Positions 45,199 to 53,871 of a stretch of 64,000 bases of DNA are shown here, piece after piece. The stretch lies in the NCBI RefSeq assembly GCF_014287955.1, contig NZ_JACOPD010000005.1:62001-126000 (forward strand), read 5' to 3'. The position numbers and the translations under genes are program-made. Each line of letters starts with the position of its first letter. Position 1 is the first letter of the stretch. This DNA is from Lachnospira hominis (ex Liu et al. 2021) (GTDB taxonomy: Bacteria > Bacillota > Clostridia > Lachnospirales > Lachnospiraceae). The notes under the pieces were generated by a model. That model ran no database searches, was not told where the DNA came from, and saw nothing but the letters and a program-made list of their open reading frames with translations.

Positions 45199-47907
45199 AT
45201 GGGTAAGACAGTTATAAAGGATACTTTTAGGGAGATAAAAGGCTCTTTTGGAAGATTTTTTGCCATATTTGCCATAGTGGCTATCGGCGTGTCATTTTTT
45301 GCAGGCATAACGGCATCGTCATCTGATATGAGATATTCGTCAGACAGCTATTATGATGAATATAATCTTTTTGATTTAAGACTTCTTTCGGATGCCGGTT
45401 TTACGGATGATGATATTAAGGCAATTCGTGAAACTGATGGCGTAAAAGGCGTCTTTGCAGCACATGAGGCTGATGTGCTTACTACAATCGGCAATGCACA
45501 GGTAACAGTGAGAGTGATGGGTGTTCCTGAAAAAAATCGTGCAGATGACAATGAAGATTATATTAACAGGCTGCGTCTTAAAGAGGGCAGGCTCCCTGAG
45601 AGTGACGGAGAATGTGTGGTTCGGTATTCTGATTTTTATGACGGAAAAGTTGATATTGGTGATACAATTACTCTTCGCTCCGGAGATGAAAAGGATATAT
45701 CTGATACGCTGAAATTCAATGAATATAAGGTTGTGGGACTTGTATACACGCCGTATTATGCAAGTTATGATATTGGACAGAGTTCGACAGGAAGCGGAAA
45801 AGTAAATATATGTATTATGGTAAATGACGACTGTTTTGCAGGAGATTATTATACAGAAACATTTGTGACAGTAGATGGTGCAAAGCAGCTTAATACGTAT
45901 AAAGATAAATATTTCAGCTGCGTCGATGATGTCAAGGTAAGGCTTGGAAATACAGGTACAAAGCAGATTGAAGCAAGAAGAAGTGATATAAAAAATAATA
46001 TAGAAAATGAAAGACAGGCCGCATTAAATAAAGTATACGATTCTGTGCGTGAGTCGGTGAGGGAACAGATTTATTCGCAGTACCGTGCATATTATCCGGG
46101 CATAGACATAACATCCATGGCAGAGCCGCTTGTTGAACCGGCTGTAAATCAGGCTATTGCCAATCTTGATTTATCTGAAATCAATGATAAGTTTGACAAG
46201 GCAGAAAATGAAGCTCTTGGCAGTGAATGGAAATGGTATGTGCTTGACAGAAATTCACATTATTCATTCAGGGATTATAAGTCTAGTGCAGACAGAATGG
46301 ATGCGATAGCGGTAGTATTTCCGGCATTTTTTATTCTTGTTGCGGCACTTGTGTGCCTTACAACTATGACAAGAATGGTTGATGAACAGAGAGGCCTTAT
46401 AGGTACTTATAAAGCAATTGGATATGGCAAAGCTGCAATAGCCATGAAGTTTGTGCTATATTCGCTTATGGCATCGCTTTCAGGAGGAATAATCGGATGT
46501 ATATTCGGTCTGAAAGTATTTCCTCTGATTATATATAACAGCTGGAATATTATTTATTATATGCCAAAAATAAAATATGCTAATCATATTATTCTTTCGA
46601 TTATTGCAATTGCATCTATGGCAGCAGTTATTGTGGCTGCTACGCTTGCAGCATGTATGAGTGAGCTTTCGGAGGTTCCGTCAACGCTTATGAGACCGAA
46701 ATCACCGAAAAAAGGCAAGAAGATTTTGCTTGAGCATATTGGAATTATATGGAAACATCTGTCATTTTCCGGAAAAGTGACTGCAAGAAATATATTCCGG
46801 TATAAAAAGAGATTCTTTATGACAGTTGTCGGAATTGCAGGCGGGTGTGCACTCATGCTTGCTGGATTTGCGATAAAGGACAGTGTTTCTGCACTTATAC
46901 AGAAGCAGTTTGTACAGATTATAAAGTATGATGCGACAATAAGTTACAGTGATGAATCGGTGCTTGATACAGTTAAAGCTGATGACAGAATCGATGATTA
47001 TGATACTATACATACATATCTTTCGGATGTCGGAAATGCAGAAGTGATTGATGATGAAGACAAGCAGCAAAAAGAAGATATAACCATAGATGTTGTGGAA
47101 AATGCGGATGAATTTGAAAAATTTATTCTGTTAAGGAAGCGTAATACAAATGTTACGTACAAGCTGGATAATGATGGTATATGTATTACAGAACAGCTTG
47201 CAGGAACGCTTGGTGTAAGGGCAGGTGATACTATATATCTTTCATCCGATTCAGGAGTAAGAAAGCCGGCTGTTGTATCACATGTGGTTGAAATGTATAC
47301 AAACAGTTATATATTTATGACAGCCGGTTATTATGAAAAAGTTTTTGGAGAAGAATATTTACCGAATGCAATTCTTGTAACCCTGACGCAGAAAAATGAT
47401 GATCTGCAGAATGAAGTCGGAAGTGATTATCTTTCAATGAATAATGTAAAAGGAATAACATTCTGTTCTTCTAATATAGAAAAGTTTAATAATATGATTT
47501 CATCAATTAATCTTGTTACATATGTATTGATATTATCGGCAGCAGCTCTTACGTTTGTAGTTTTGTATAATCTTATTAATGTGAATGTTTCTGAGCGTAT
47601 ACGCGAAATTGCAACGATTAAGGTACTTGGATTTTTTGACAAAGAAGTTGCAGCGTATGTTTATCGTGAAAATGTTGTTATATCAATAATAGGTTCGCTT
47701 GCAGGACTTATACTTGGAAGAGGACTTCATCTGTATATAATGAAAACAATTGAGATGGATAATGTAATGTTCGGCGATGCAGTGCGTCCTGTATCATATG
47801 TATATTCATTTGTGCTTACGATGATTTTTGCATTGTTTGTCAATCTTGTTATGTATAACAGACTAAGGAAAGTACCTATGGTTGAATCATTAAAATCAGT
47901 TGAATAA
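45199..47907 (+). CDS. Large FtsX-like ABC permease
   Basis: A 902-residue permease with an N-terminal span (about 20-40) and a big extracytoplasmic domain (about 45-370) containing a helical, probably coiled stretch rich in Glu, Arg and Asn (about 245-330). Then come three spans (about 375-490), a second FtsX-type half with its own N-terminal span near 540 and an external domain, and three C-terminal spans. Two FtsX domains of this size fit the family that handles antimicrobial peptides, lipoproteins or envelope stress. A TTG at 45184 overlaps the Shine-Dalgarno; GGAGG fits ATG 45199. No two-component system is adjacent, so BceAB function is not shown. Confidence 0.9.
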   Translation: MGKTVIKDTFREIKGSFGRFFAIFAIVAIGVSFFAGITASSSDMRYSSDSYYDEYNLFDLRLLSDAGFTDDDIKAIRETDGVKGVFAAHEADVLTTIGNAQVTVRVMGVPEKNRADDNEDYINRLRLKEGRLPESDGECVVRYSDFYDGKVDIGDTITLRSGDEKDISDTLKFNEYKVVGLVYTPYYASYDIGQSSTGSGKVNICIMVNDDCFAGDYYTETFVTVDGAKQLNTYKDKYFSCVDDVKVRLGNTGTKQIEARRSDIKNNIENERQAALNKVYDSVRESVREQIYSQYRAYYPGIDITSMAEPLVEPAVNQAIANLDLSEINDKFDKAENEALGSEWKWYVLDRNSHYSFRDYKSSADRMDAIAVVFPAFFILVAALVCLTTMTRMVDEQRGLIGTYKAIGYGKAAIAMKFVLYSLMASLSGGIIGCIFGLKVFPLIIYNSWNIIYYMPKIKYANHIILSIIAIASMAAVIVAATLAACMSELSEVPSTLMRPKSPKKGKKILLEHIGIIWKHLSFSGKVTARNIFRYKKRFFMTVVGIAGGCALMLAGFAIKDSVSALIQKQFVQIIKYDATISYSDESVLDTVKADDRIDDYDTIHTYLSDVGNAEVIDDEDKQQKEDITIDVVENADEFEKFILLRKRNTNVTYKLDNDGICITEQLAGTLGVRAGDTIYLSSDSGVRKPAVVSHVVEMYTNSYIFMTAGYYEKVFGEEYLPNAILVTLTQKNDDLQNEVGSDYLSMNNVKGITFCSSNIEKFNNMISSINLVTYVLILSAAALTFVVLYNLINVNVSERIREIATIKVLGFFDKEVAAYVYRENVVISIIGSLAGLILGRGLHLYIMKTIEMDNVMFGDAVRPVSYVYSFVLTMIFALFVNLVMYNRLRKVPMVESLKSVE

Positions 47908-47924
47908 CGTGATTATTTTAAATA

Positions 47925-47952
47925 CATATTTGGGACCTGCCTTTCATATATT
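47925..47952 (+). promoter_or_regulatory. Sigma-E-like promoter of the spoIIIA operon
   Basis: CATATT (-35), 14-nt spacer, CATATATT (-10), resembling the sporulation sigma-E consensus (ATATT, 13-15 nt, CATACAAT). The Bacillus spoIIIA operon is sigma-E controlled, so the match is in the expected place, 31 bases before the spoIIIAA start. Confidence 0.65.
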
Positions 47953-47983
47953 ATGAAAAACAGATAAACAGGAGAAAGGAGCA

Positions 47984-48904
47984 GTGTCTGATTTAAAAGA
48001 AATCACATGTCTTTTGCCGGAACGGTTAAAGCGGATTGTAGAGACGGAAGTTATGGTGCCGGGGAAAAACGGATTTTGTAAGCTTTCGGAAATACGAATA
48101 AGGATTAACCGTCCGGCAATTCTTATGTACAATAATAATGAAGAGAAAGTTATTGAAAATATAAAGATAACATCTGATGATATTGCATACATTATACAGA
48201 TGGTGACAAGGTATTCAATGTATGCATATCAGGACAGTATACGTCAGGGATATGTGACTGTAAAAGGCGGCCACCGCATAGGTGTGGCAGGGCAGGCGAT
48301 AACCCGGGACGGACATATATGCGGACAGAAATATATATCATATATAAATATACGTGTTGCACATGAAGTGGTTGGGTGTGCAGACGAAATAATTGATTTT
48401 ATATGCAGCGGCGGATTTAAAAATACACTTGTCGTATCACCGCCGGGCTGTGGTAAAACAACGATTCTGCGTGATATTATAAGACATATTTCATATGGCA
48501 TTGGATGTGTTCCGTTAAAAGTTGCCATTGTTGATGAACGTTCCGAAATAGCCTCGAGCCATGTCGGAATTCCGCAGAATGATATAGGAATACGCACGGA
48601 TGTTCTTGATATGGGGCTTAAAAGCGAGGGGATGATTATGCTTGTAAGGTCAATGTCACCTCAGGTTGTTGCCGTTGATGAAATAGGAAGCATGGAAGAT
48701 GTAATGGCAATAAAGCAGATTATAAACTGCGGATGTCATATCCTTGCATCAATACACGGTTATGGAATTGCAGACTGTATGAACAGACGTGAGCTTGCAG
48801 GGATGTTTGGAGCTAATGGATTTGAAAGAATAGTTGTACTTTCGGACAAGAATGGTGCAGGAACGATAGAAGAAATGAGGGCTGTAAAAAATGGGGGATT
48901 ATAA
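47984..48904 (+). CDS. spoIIIAA: Stage III sporulation protein AA (ATPase)
   Basis: A 306-residue secretion-type ATPase of the mother cell, powering or assembling the SpoIIIA-SpoIIQ feeding channel that links it to the forespore. Walker A is VVSPPGCGKTTILRD, Walker B is in PQVVAVDEIGS, and ERSEIASSH is the conserved family block. GTG start with AGGAG 9 nt upstream. It heads the spoIIIA operon and overlaps spoIIIAB by one base. Confidence 0.95.
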   Translation: MSDLKEITCLLPERLKRIVETEVMVPGKNGFCKLSEIRIRINRPAILMYNNNEEKVIENIKITSDDIAYIIQMVTRYSMYAYQDSIRQGYVTVKGGHRIGVAGQAITRDGHICGQKYISYINIRVAHEVVGCADEIIDFICSGGFKNTLVVSPPGCGKTTILRDIIRHISYGIGCVPLKVAIVDERSEIASSHVGIPQNDIGIRTDVLDMGLKSEGMIMLVRSMSPQVVAVDEIGSMEDVMAIKQIINCGCHILASIHGYGIADCMNRRELAGMFGANGFERIVVLSDKNGAGTIEEMRAVKNGGL

Positions 48905-49434
48905 TGGATATCATAAAAATTACAGGGGCAGCAGTTGTTCTTATGTCGAGTTTTATGCTTGGAATGTACTTTGTTGTAGTAAATAAGACACGTATAAAAA
49001 ATCTTGCAGATATAGATGAGACATGGAGAACAATATCGGCAGAAATCAGATTTCAGTCGGGAAGTCTCCCCGAGATATTTAAAAGATTTGCATCGCATGA
49101 GTATTCATTTGGCATAAAAGCACTTTATAAAGACGTATATGAGAATATGGTGGTTGACAGTGAAAAGGCAGCATTTGACATTATATGGAGGGAGAGCGTC
49201 AGAAATAACGCATCAAAAAGCTGTTTTTTAAGGGAAGATGAAGAGTTTCTTATGCAGTTTGGAAATATGCCGGTGCATCTTGATATACAGACGCAGACGG
49301 ACTTTGTCAATCATATGATAAGTATGCTTGATGACAGAATAAAAAAAGCACAGGATAAAACGGACAGCCAATGCCGGATATACAGATGTATGGGTATTGC
49401 AGCAGGAGTTTTTCTTGTGCTTGTTTTGATTTAA
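48904..49434 (+). CDS. spoIIIAB: Stage III sporulation protein AB
   Basis: A 176-residue protein with an N-terminal span (about 8-26), a soluble helical core resembling the GspF cytoplasmic fold, and a C-terminal span (about 160-176). The core contains FGNMPVHLDIQTQTDFVNHM, typical of the family. It belongs to the channel assembled by the SpoIIIA proteins. The start overlaps the stop of spoIIIAA (TAATG). Confidence 0.9.
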   Translation: MDIIKITGAAVVLMSSFMLGMYFVVVNKTRIKNLADIDETWRTISAEIRFQSGSLPEIFKRFASHEYSFGIKALYKDVYENMVVDSEKAAFDIIWRESVRNNASKSCFLREDEEFLMQFGNMPVHLDIQTQTDFVNHMISMLDDRIKKAQDKTDSQCRIYRCMGIAAGVFLVLVLI

Positions 49435-49446
49435 GGAGGGGTGCCG

Positions 49447-49641
49447 GTGGAGGTAAGTCTGATATTTAAAATTGCGGCAGTTGGAATTCTTGTATCGGTG
49501 TTAAGCCAGGTGTTAAAGCACAGCGGCAGGGAGGAGCATGCGTTTCTTACAAGTCTTGCAGGACTCCTGCTGGTGCTTTACTGGCTGGTGCCGATAATTG
49601 TGAATCTGTTTGAAAATATGAAAAAACTGTTTGATTTTTAA
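49447..49641 (+). CDS. spoIIIAC: Stage III sporulation protein AC
   Basis: A 64-residue protein with two membrane spans, starting EVSLIFKIAAVGILVSVL as in the family. AAGGAGG is 1 nt from the GTG at 49441 and 7 nt from the GTG at 49447, so the second start is preferred. It is part of the mother-cell channel complex, alongside AD. Confidence 0.9.
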   Translation: MEVSLIFKIAAVGILVSVLSQVLKHSGREEHAFLTSLAGLLLVLYWLVPIIVNLFENMKKLFDF

Positions 49642-49668
49642 TGCTTTTAACAGACTGGAGTGTGCTTT

Positions 49669-50058
49669 ATGAGTGTTTTAAAAATAGCTTCAACGGCTGT
49701 GTGTGCCGTGTTTTTTGCGATGATTTTAAAAAATGCGGGAAGCCAGCTATATGTGCTTGTGACGATGGCTGTATCTGTGCTTATTATTATTGCGGTTGCC
49801 GGGAAAATATCCGGAATTATTTCACAGATAACGAAGCTGTCATCATACCTTAGTAATGCGGGGCAGTATATGGCACTTATGATAAAAATAATAGGAATTA
49901 CATATGTGGTGCAGTTTACATCAGATTTGTGCCGTGACAGCGGATACAGTGCATTGGCTGGACAGGTTGAGGTGTTTGGAAAAATAACAATAGCAGCAGT
50001 GAGTATTCCTGTTGTAAGCATGCTTCTTGAGACGGTGGAAAAATGCGTGGGATATTAA
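49669..50058 (+). CDS. spoIIIAD: Stage III sporulation protein AD
   Basis: A 129-residue polytopic protein with about four spans and the conserved SELV-like core (IKIIGITYVVQFTSDLCRD). GGAG lies 8 nt before ATG 49669; the GTG at 49660 is less likely. The end overlaps spoIIIAE by 16 bases, which suggests coupled translation. Confidence 0.9.
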   Translation: MSVLKIASTAVCAVFFAMILKNAGSQLYVLVTMAVSVLIIIAVAGKISGIISQITKLSSYLSNAGQYMALMIKIIGITYVVQFTSDLCRDSGYSALAGQVEVFGKITIAAVSIPVVSMLLETVEKCVGY

Positions 50059-51251
50059 AAAAATTATTGTGTGGCGTGTTAGTATTTTTATATGCAGCAT
50101 CATTTGTGATGTTGGCTTATACAAGTGTAAATGCTGAGTCTGTGACGGAAAAAAGCGGAAATTCTGTGGAAACAGATAACGATGGGGATACGGAAAATGC
50201 TGAATATGGATTATCTGTTGACGATTACGATTTTTCTGAAATTGATGAAATTATGAAAAAATACAGTTATGACAGGGAAAATACGGATTTTGAAAGTCTG
50301 GTGAAAAGCATAGCAGAAAGTGATTATTCACAGACAGGCATTATTAATGTGGTTATAAAGAATTTTCTGGCAGTTTTCAGGGAAAATACTGATACAGTTA
50401 TAAAAATAATTATGCTTTCACTTCTGTCGGCAGGAATTAATTTTATTATTCCGTCATTTAATAAAAAACAGGTTTCAGATATATCGGAGATAATGCTTTA
50501 TACAGGACTGGTAGTTATTGTTTCGGGATTTTTTTATTCATCATGTGTAGAGTGTGTGAATGCTATGGATGCCGGCCTTAAAATATATAAAGCGGTAATA
50601 CCGGCTTTTCTTTCGGCTGTAACATTTATGACAGGGAGTGTGACAAGCGGTGTTTACTATGAAATGATGCTTCTTATGATAACAGTTGTTAATATTATAT
50701 TTAAAAATGTGCTTCTGGGGCTTATTAAAGTGGATTTTATGCTTATTGTGGCAGATGCGTTTACAAAGAGCGAAAGATTTTCCAATATATGTAAATTTAT
50801 TCCGCCTGTTATTAAATGGACATGCAGAATTGTAATTACACTGTTTTCAGGAGCCGGATGGATTAAAGGGATGATAACTCCTGTTAAAGAGAGTGCAAAG
50901 AAAAAAGCGGTATATAAAGTGCTTAAAGTGCTGCCGGGAATAGGAGATTCAGCAGAAACGGTTTCTTTTACGATATTTTCGGCGGGAAGTGTGATAAAAA
51001 ATGCAATAGGCATCGGAGGTGTTATATTGATAATATCGGCTGTAAGCCTGCCTGTGATAAAACTTTTAAGTTTTACTGTAATATTAAAGTTTACTGCTGC
51101 TGCAGTCCAGCCGGTTGCCGATAAAAAGTTCGCGAATATACTTGATGCTTCGGGAACGGTGACTGGTCTTATGACGCTTCTTGTTGTTATGTCGGCATGT
51201 CTTTTTATATTGTTTACTGCGATAGTGTGCACAGTTACAAATAATAGTTGA
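50043..51251 (+). CDS. spoIIIAE: Stage III sporulation protein AE
   Basis: A 402-residue polytopic protein with an N-terminal signal sequence (LKKLLCGVLVFLYAASFVM), an acidic outer loop, and about seven to eight spans. The length equals Bacillus SpoIIIAE (about 399). Conserved ITPVKESAKKKAVYKVLKVL and GIGDSAETV are visible. It is the largest membrane subunit of the channel. Confidence 0.93.
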   Translation: MRGILKKLLCGVLVFLYAASFVMLAYTSVNAESVTEKSGNSVETDNDGDTENAEYGLSVDDYDFSEIDEIMKKYSYDRENTDFESLVKSIAESDYSQTGIINVVIKNFLAVFRENTDTVIKIIMLSLLSAGINFIIPSFNKKQVSDISEIMLYTGLVVIVSGFFYSSCVECVNAMDAGLKIYKAVIPAFLSAVTFMTGSVTSGVYYEMMLLMITVVNIIFKNVLLGLIKVDFMLIVADAFTKSERFSNICKFIPPVIKWTCRIVITLFSGAGWIKGMITPVKESAKKKAVYKVLKVLPGIGDSAETVSFTIFSAGSVIKNAIGIGGVILIISAVSLPVIKLLSFTVILKFTAAAVQPVADKKFANILDASGTVTGLMTLLVVMSACLFILFTAIVCTVTNNS

Positions 51252-51261
51252 GGAATAAAAT

Positions 51262-51813
51262 ATGGATAAGCTTCTTGGCTGGGTAAAACAGATATTTGTC
51301 ATAAGCATTTTGTCAGAACTTGTAATTCATATTCTGCCTGATGAAAAATATGAAGGAGTTGTAAGACTTCTGTGCGGCTGTATGATAACTGCTGCCTGTA
51401 TAATGCCTGTGCTTAATATTATAAATGCGGAATATGATGCGGATATTGATTTATTTGCAAAAACTTCACAGATAAGTGAACTTAGGTCACAAATAAGATT
51501 TTCAGGAAAAGACTCGTCAGATGTCATGATTGAAAAATATATAGAAACACAGCAGGAATTCGTCACGAAAAAGGTTATGGAAGAGGGATTTACGCCATCA
51601 GAGGTTGAAATAGTAATTGACACAGATGAAGACAGTGATACATATCTTGATGTCCAGAAAATAAATATTGCAATTGATAAAAAAGATAAAAAAATATTTT
51701 ATGGTGAAAATAATAAAGAAATTGTGATATCGGAAAAAGTTATTAATCTTCGGAGCAGCATAGCACAATATTATGAATTAAATTCCGGGCTTGTTAATAT
51801 TTATATTTTATAA
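51262..51813 (+). CDS. spoIIIAF: Stage III sporulation protein AF
   Basis: A 183-residue protein with two N-terminal spans (about 10-30 and 35-55) and a soluble ring-building-motif-like C-terminus in the space between mother cell and forespore (EVEIVIDTDEDSDTYLDV). It starts 10 bases after spoIIIAE and precedes AG. The length is within the family range. Confidence 0.88.
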   Translation: MDKLLGWVKQIFVISILSELVIHILPDEKYEGVVRLLCGCMITAACIMPVLNIINAEYDADIDLFAKTSQISELRSQIRFSGKDSSDVMIEKYIETQQEFVTKKVMEEGFTPSEVEIVIDTDEDSDTYLDVQKINIAIDKKDKKIFYGENNKEIVISEKVINLRSSIAQYYELNSGLVNIYIL

Positions 51814-51883
51814 GAATGTGGTGTCATAACGGATGTCTTTACCGGTGCCCGCATTAAGAGGCACGGAAAGGGGAATTTGTTTT

Positions 51884-52291
51884 ATGGATAACGGATTAGT
51901 TGAAAAAATGTTGAATAAATCGGGAAAGGAAAAAATATTAATAGTATTACTCATAGGAGTATTGCTCCTTGTAATTGCAATTCCTGTAAAAAGTGACAAA
52001 ACAGGCGGATATGTATCGGGCAGTGATACATACAAAACTTCTGACGAAGAAATATCGGATTATGATGTATATATGGAACAGCGTATAGAAAAGATTTTGT
52101 CACAGGTTGACGGAGTCGGCAAAGTTAATGTTATGGTTACGCTTGAAAATACGGATGATACAGCTATAGGCGGTGTTGTTATTGTGGCACAGGGAGGTGA
52201 TAATGGTTCGGTTGTATCTAATATTACATCAGCACTTGAGGCGTTGCTTGGAATACCCGTCCATAAAATAAAAGTATTAAAAATGTCATAA
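51884..52291 (+). CDS. spoIIIAG: Stage III sporulation protein AG, lacking the beta-triangle insertion
   Basis: A 135-residue protein with an N-terminal membrane span (ILIVLLIGVLLLVIAIPV) and one ring-building motif: helix QRIEKILSQVDGVGKV, strand NVMVTLENTDD, then GGVVIVAQGGDNGSV and HKIKVLKM. Bacillus SpoIIIAG (229 residues) splits this motif with an insertion of about 60 residues that forms the beta-triangle of its large ring. Here that insertion is absent: strand and VVIVAQGG are joined by only a few residues. DNA is continuous, so this is not a frameshift. The frame extends to 51833, but ATG 51884 gives the right N-terminus. Confidence 0.9.
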   Translation: MDNGLVEKMLNKSGKEKILIVLLIGVLLLVIAIPVKSDKTGGYVSGSDTYKTSDEEISDYDVYMEQRIEKILSQVDGVGKVNVMVTLENTDDTAIGGVVIVAQGGDNGSVVSNITSALEALLGIPVHKIKVLKMS

Positions 52292-52305
52292 TTAGGGAGG
52301 CAGTT

Positions 52306-52905
52306 TTGAAAAAAATCAAAAAAAATCAGGTTATTATCACGGCACTTGCCATTATGATAGCTGTTGCAGGCTACATAAATTATACGGGGAATTTATCGGA
52401 TATTATTTCAGTCAAAGATACTAAGGATGCAAGTTCAGACGGAGTTGTAATTGATGAGAATACAGGCGAAATTGTAAATAATGATGCAGAGCCGGATGAC
52501 AATTCACTCATGGAGCCGGGGAGTGTCATGCTCACATCAGGAAGCAGCGTGTCGGACAGTATTATATCTGAAGCAAAGTTAAACAGGGAACAGCTTCGTG
52601 CAAAAAATAAAGAAATGCTTATGGAAATAGTAAATAATGAATCGCTTGATGAAGCAGCAAAGCAGGCCGCTGTAAATAAGCTTGCTGATATAAGTGATAC
52701 ATCACAAAAGGAAATTGCAGCTGAACTTCTTCTTGAGGCAAAAGGATTTTCCAATGCTGTAGTGTCTGTGACAGACGGAAATGTGGATGTTGTAATTAAC
52801 AGTACAAAGCTTGATGATACGTTAAGAGCACAGGTTGAAGATATTGTTAAAAGAAAAACAGGAGTAAGTGCAGATAAGATTACAATAAATATTTGCAATA
52901 ATTAG
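52306..52905 (+). CDS. spoIIIAH: Stage III sporulation protein AH
   Basis: A 199-residue bitopic protein. An N-terminal span (about 8-22) is followed by an acidic linker, then a helical segment and the C-terminal ring-building domain (VEDIVKRKTGVSADKITI) that in Bacillus pairs with forespore SpoIIQ across the septum. It starts at a TTG with GGGAGG 5 nt upstream, an uncommon start in this window. It is the last gene of the spoIIIA operon proper. Confidence 0.93.
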   Translation: MKKIKKNQVIITALAIMIAVAGYINYTGNLSDIISVKDTKDASSDGVVIDENTGEIVNNDAEPDDNSLMEPGSVMLTSGSSVSDSIISEAKLNREQLRAKNKEMLMEIVNNESLDEAAKQAAVNKLADISDTSQKEIAAELLLEAKGFSNAVVSVTDGNVDVVINSTKLDDTLRAQVEDIVKRKTGVSADKITINICNN

Positions 52906-52920
52906 GATTTTTTATTATAA

Positions 52921-52953
52921 TGAACCTAATAACAATTTGACTTAGGAGGTTCA
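52921..52953 (+). promoter_or_regulatory. Hairpin covering the ribosome site of the Asp23 gene
   Basis: TGAACC (52921-52926) can pair with GGTTCA (52948-52953), extended by TAA/TTA with a bulge. The 3' arm includes the AGGAGG ribosome site of the next gene. It could damp its translation; the role is inference. Confidence 0.4.
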
Positions 52954-52955
52954 CT

Positions 52956-53345
52956 ATGACTAAAGAGTTTGAAGATAAAGGAAATAATTATTCTATTCGT
53001 GAGAATGTAAACATTGGCGAGGTTCGTGTTGCTGATGAAGTCGTTGCCATTATAGCAGGACTTGCAGCTACGGAAGTTGAGGGCGTTGAGTCTATGGCAG
53101 GCAATATTACGAATGAACTTGTTGCAAAACTCGGAATGAAGAATCTTTCAAAAGGTGTTAAGGTTACGGTTGAGGATAAGACAGTTACAGTTGACCTTGC
53201 ACTAAATATAAGATTTGGATATGAGATTCCAAAAGTATCAAAGAAGGTACAGGAAAAAGTAAAATCAGCAATTGAAACTATGACAGGTCTTGATGTTGTA
53301 GCAGTTAATATCAAAATTGCAGGCGTGAACATTGAAGCAGAATAA
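52956..53345 (+). CDS. yqhY: Asp23/Gls24-family protein (YqhY)
   Basis: A 129-residue Asp23-domain protein. VADEVVAIIAGLAATEVEGVESM and the C-terminal VNIKIAGVNIE are typical. In Bacillus YqhY is linked to acetyl-CoA carboxylase regulation and lies after accBC in the spoIIIA-nusB region. Here accB and accC are absent, but YqhY keeps its place between spoIIIAH and nusB. AGGAGG precedes the ATG. Confidence 0.92.
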   Translation: MTKEFEDKGNNYSIRENVNIGEVRVADEVVAIIAGLAATEVEGVESMAGNITNELVAKLGMKNLSKGVKVTVEDKTVTVDLALNIRFGYEIPKVSKKVQEKVKSAIETMTGLDVVAVNIKIAGVNIEAE

Positions 53346-53378
53346 GTTGTCTGAATAATTCAGGCAGGCTCATTAAAC

Positions 53379-53415
53379 GCCAGACCGTATTTATAATATA
53401 AGCGGTCTGGCTTTA
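53379..53415 (+). terminator. Weak terminator between yqhY and nusB
   Basis: GCCAGACCG (53379-53387) and CGGTCTGGC (53403-53411) form a perfect 9-bp stem, but only three T residues follow, so read-through into nusB is likely. Confidence 0.6.
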
Positions 53416-53447
53416 AAATTATACAAACAGGAAATGGAGAAAATTTT

Positions 53448-53846
53448 ATGACAAGATCAGTTATGAGGGAACATATTTTTAAGATACTTTTTCGTGCAGA
53501 ATTTTATGACACACAAGAGATGGCACAGCAGATTAATTATTATCTTGAAGAAGTTCCTAAGGTTACTGAAAAAGAAGTGAATGAGATTACAGGTAAAGTG
53601 CTTAATATTGTAGATAAGATACCTGAGATTGATGAGATGATTAACTCAGTATCAAAGAGCTGGCCAACAAGCCGTCTTGGCAAATCAGAGCTTACAATTA
53701 TGCGTCTTGCCGTATATGAAATTAAGTTTGACGAAGATATTCCTACTAATGTAGCAATTAACGAAGCTGTTGAACTTGCAAAGAAATACGGTGCTGACAA
53801 TGCACCTTCATTTATCAATGGTGTGCTTGCACAGCTGGCAGACTGA
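53448..53846 (+). CDS. nusB: Transcription antitermination factor NusB
   Basis: A 132-residue all-helical protein binding boxA RNA with NusE in rRNA antitermination. It has the family start TRSVMREHIFKILFRAEFYD and the C-terminal DEDIPTNVAINEAVELAKKYG and FINGVL. The length is normal. It is the first of the housekeeping genes in the nusB-xseA-xseB-ispA-dxs run; folD, often after nusB in Bacillus, is missing. Confidence 0.96.
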   Translation: MTRSVMREHIFKILFRAEFYDTQEMAQQINYYLEEVPKVTEKEVNEITGKVLNIVDKIPEIDEMINSVSKSWPTSRLGKSELTIMRLAVYEIKFDEDIPTNVAINEAVELAKKYGADNAPSFINGVLAQLAD

Positions 53847-53871
53847 TTAGCATATTGGGGAGAATAATGTA

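Noticed and set aside
44470..47907. A BceAB-type bacitracin/peptide resistance module.
   Set aside because: The ATPase and FtsX-like permease fit the broad family, but no BceRS-type sensor kinase and regulator are adjacent, and the permease has two large external domains, so the specific function is not supported.
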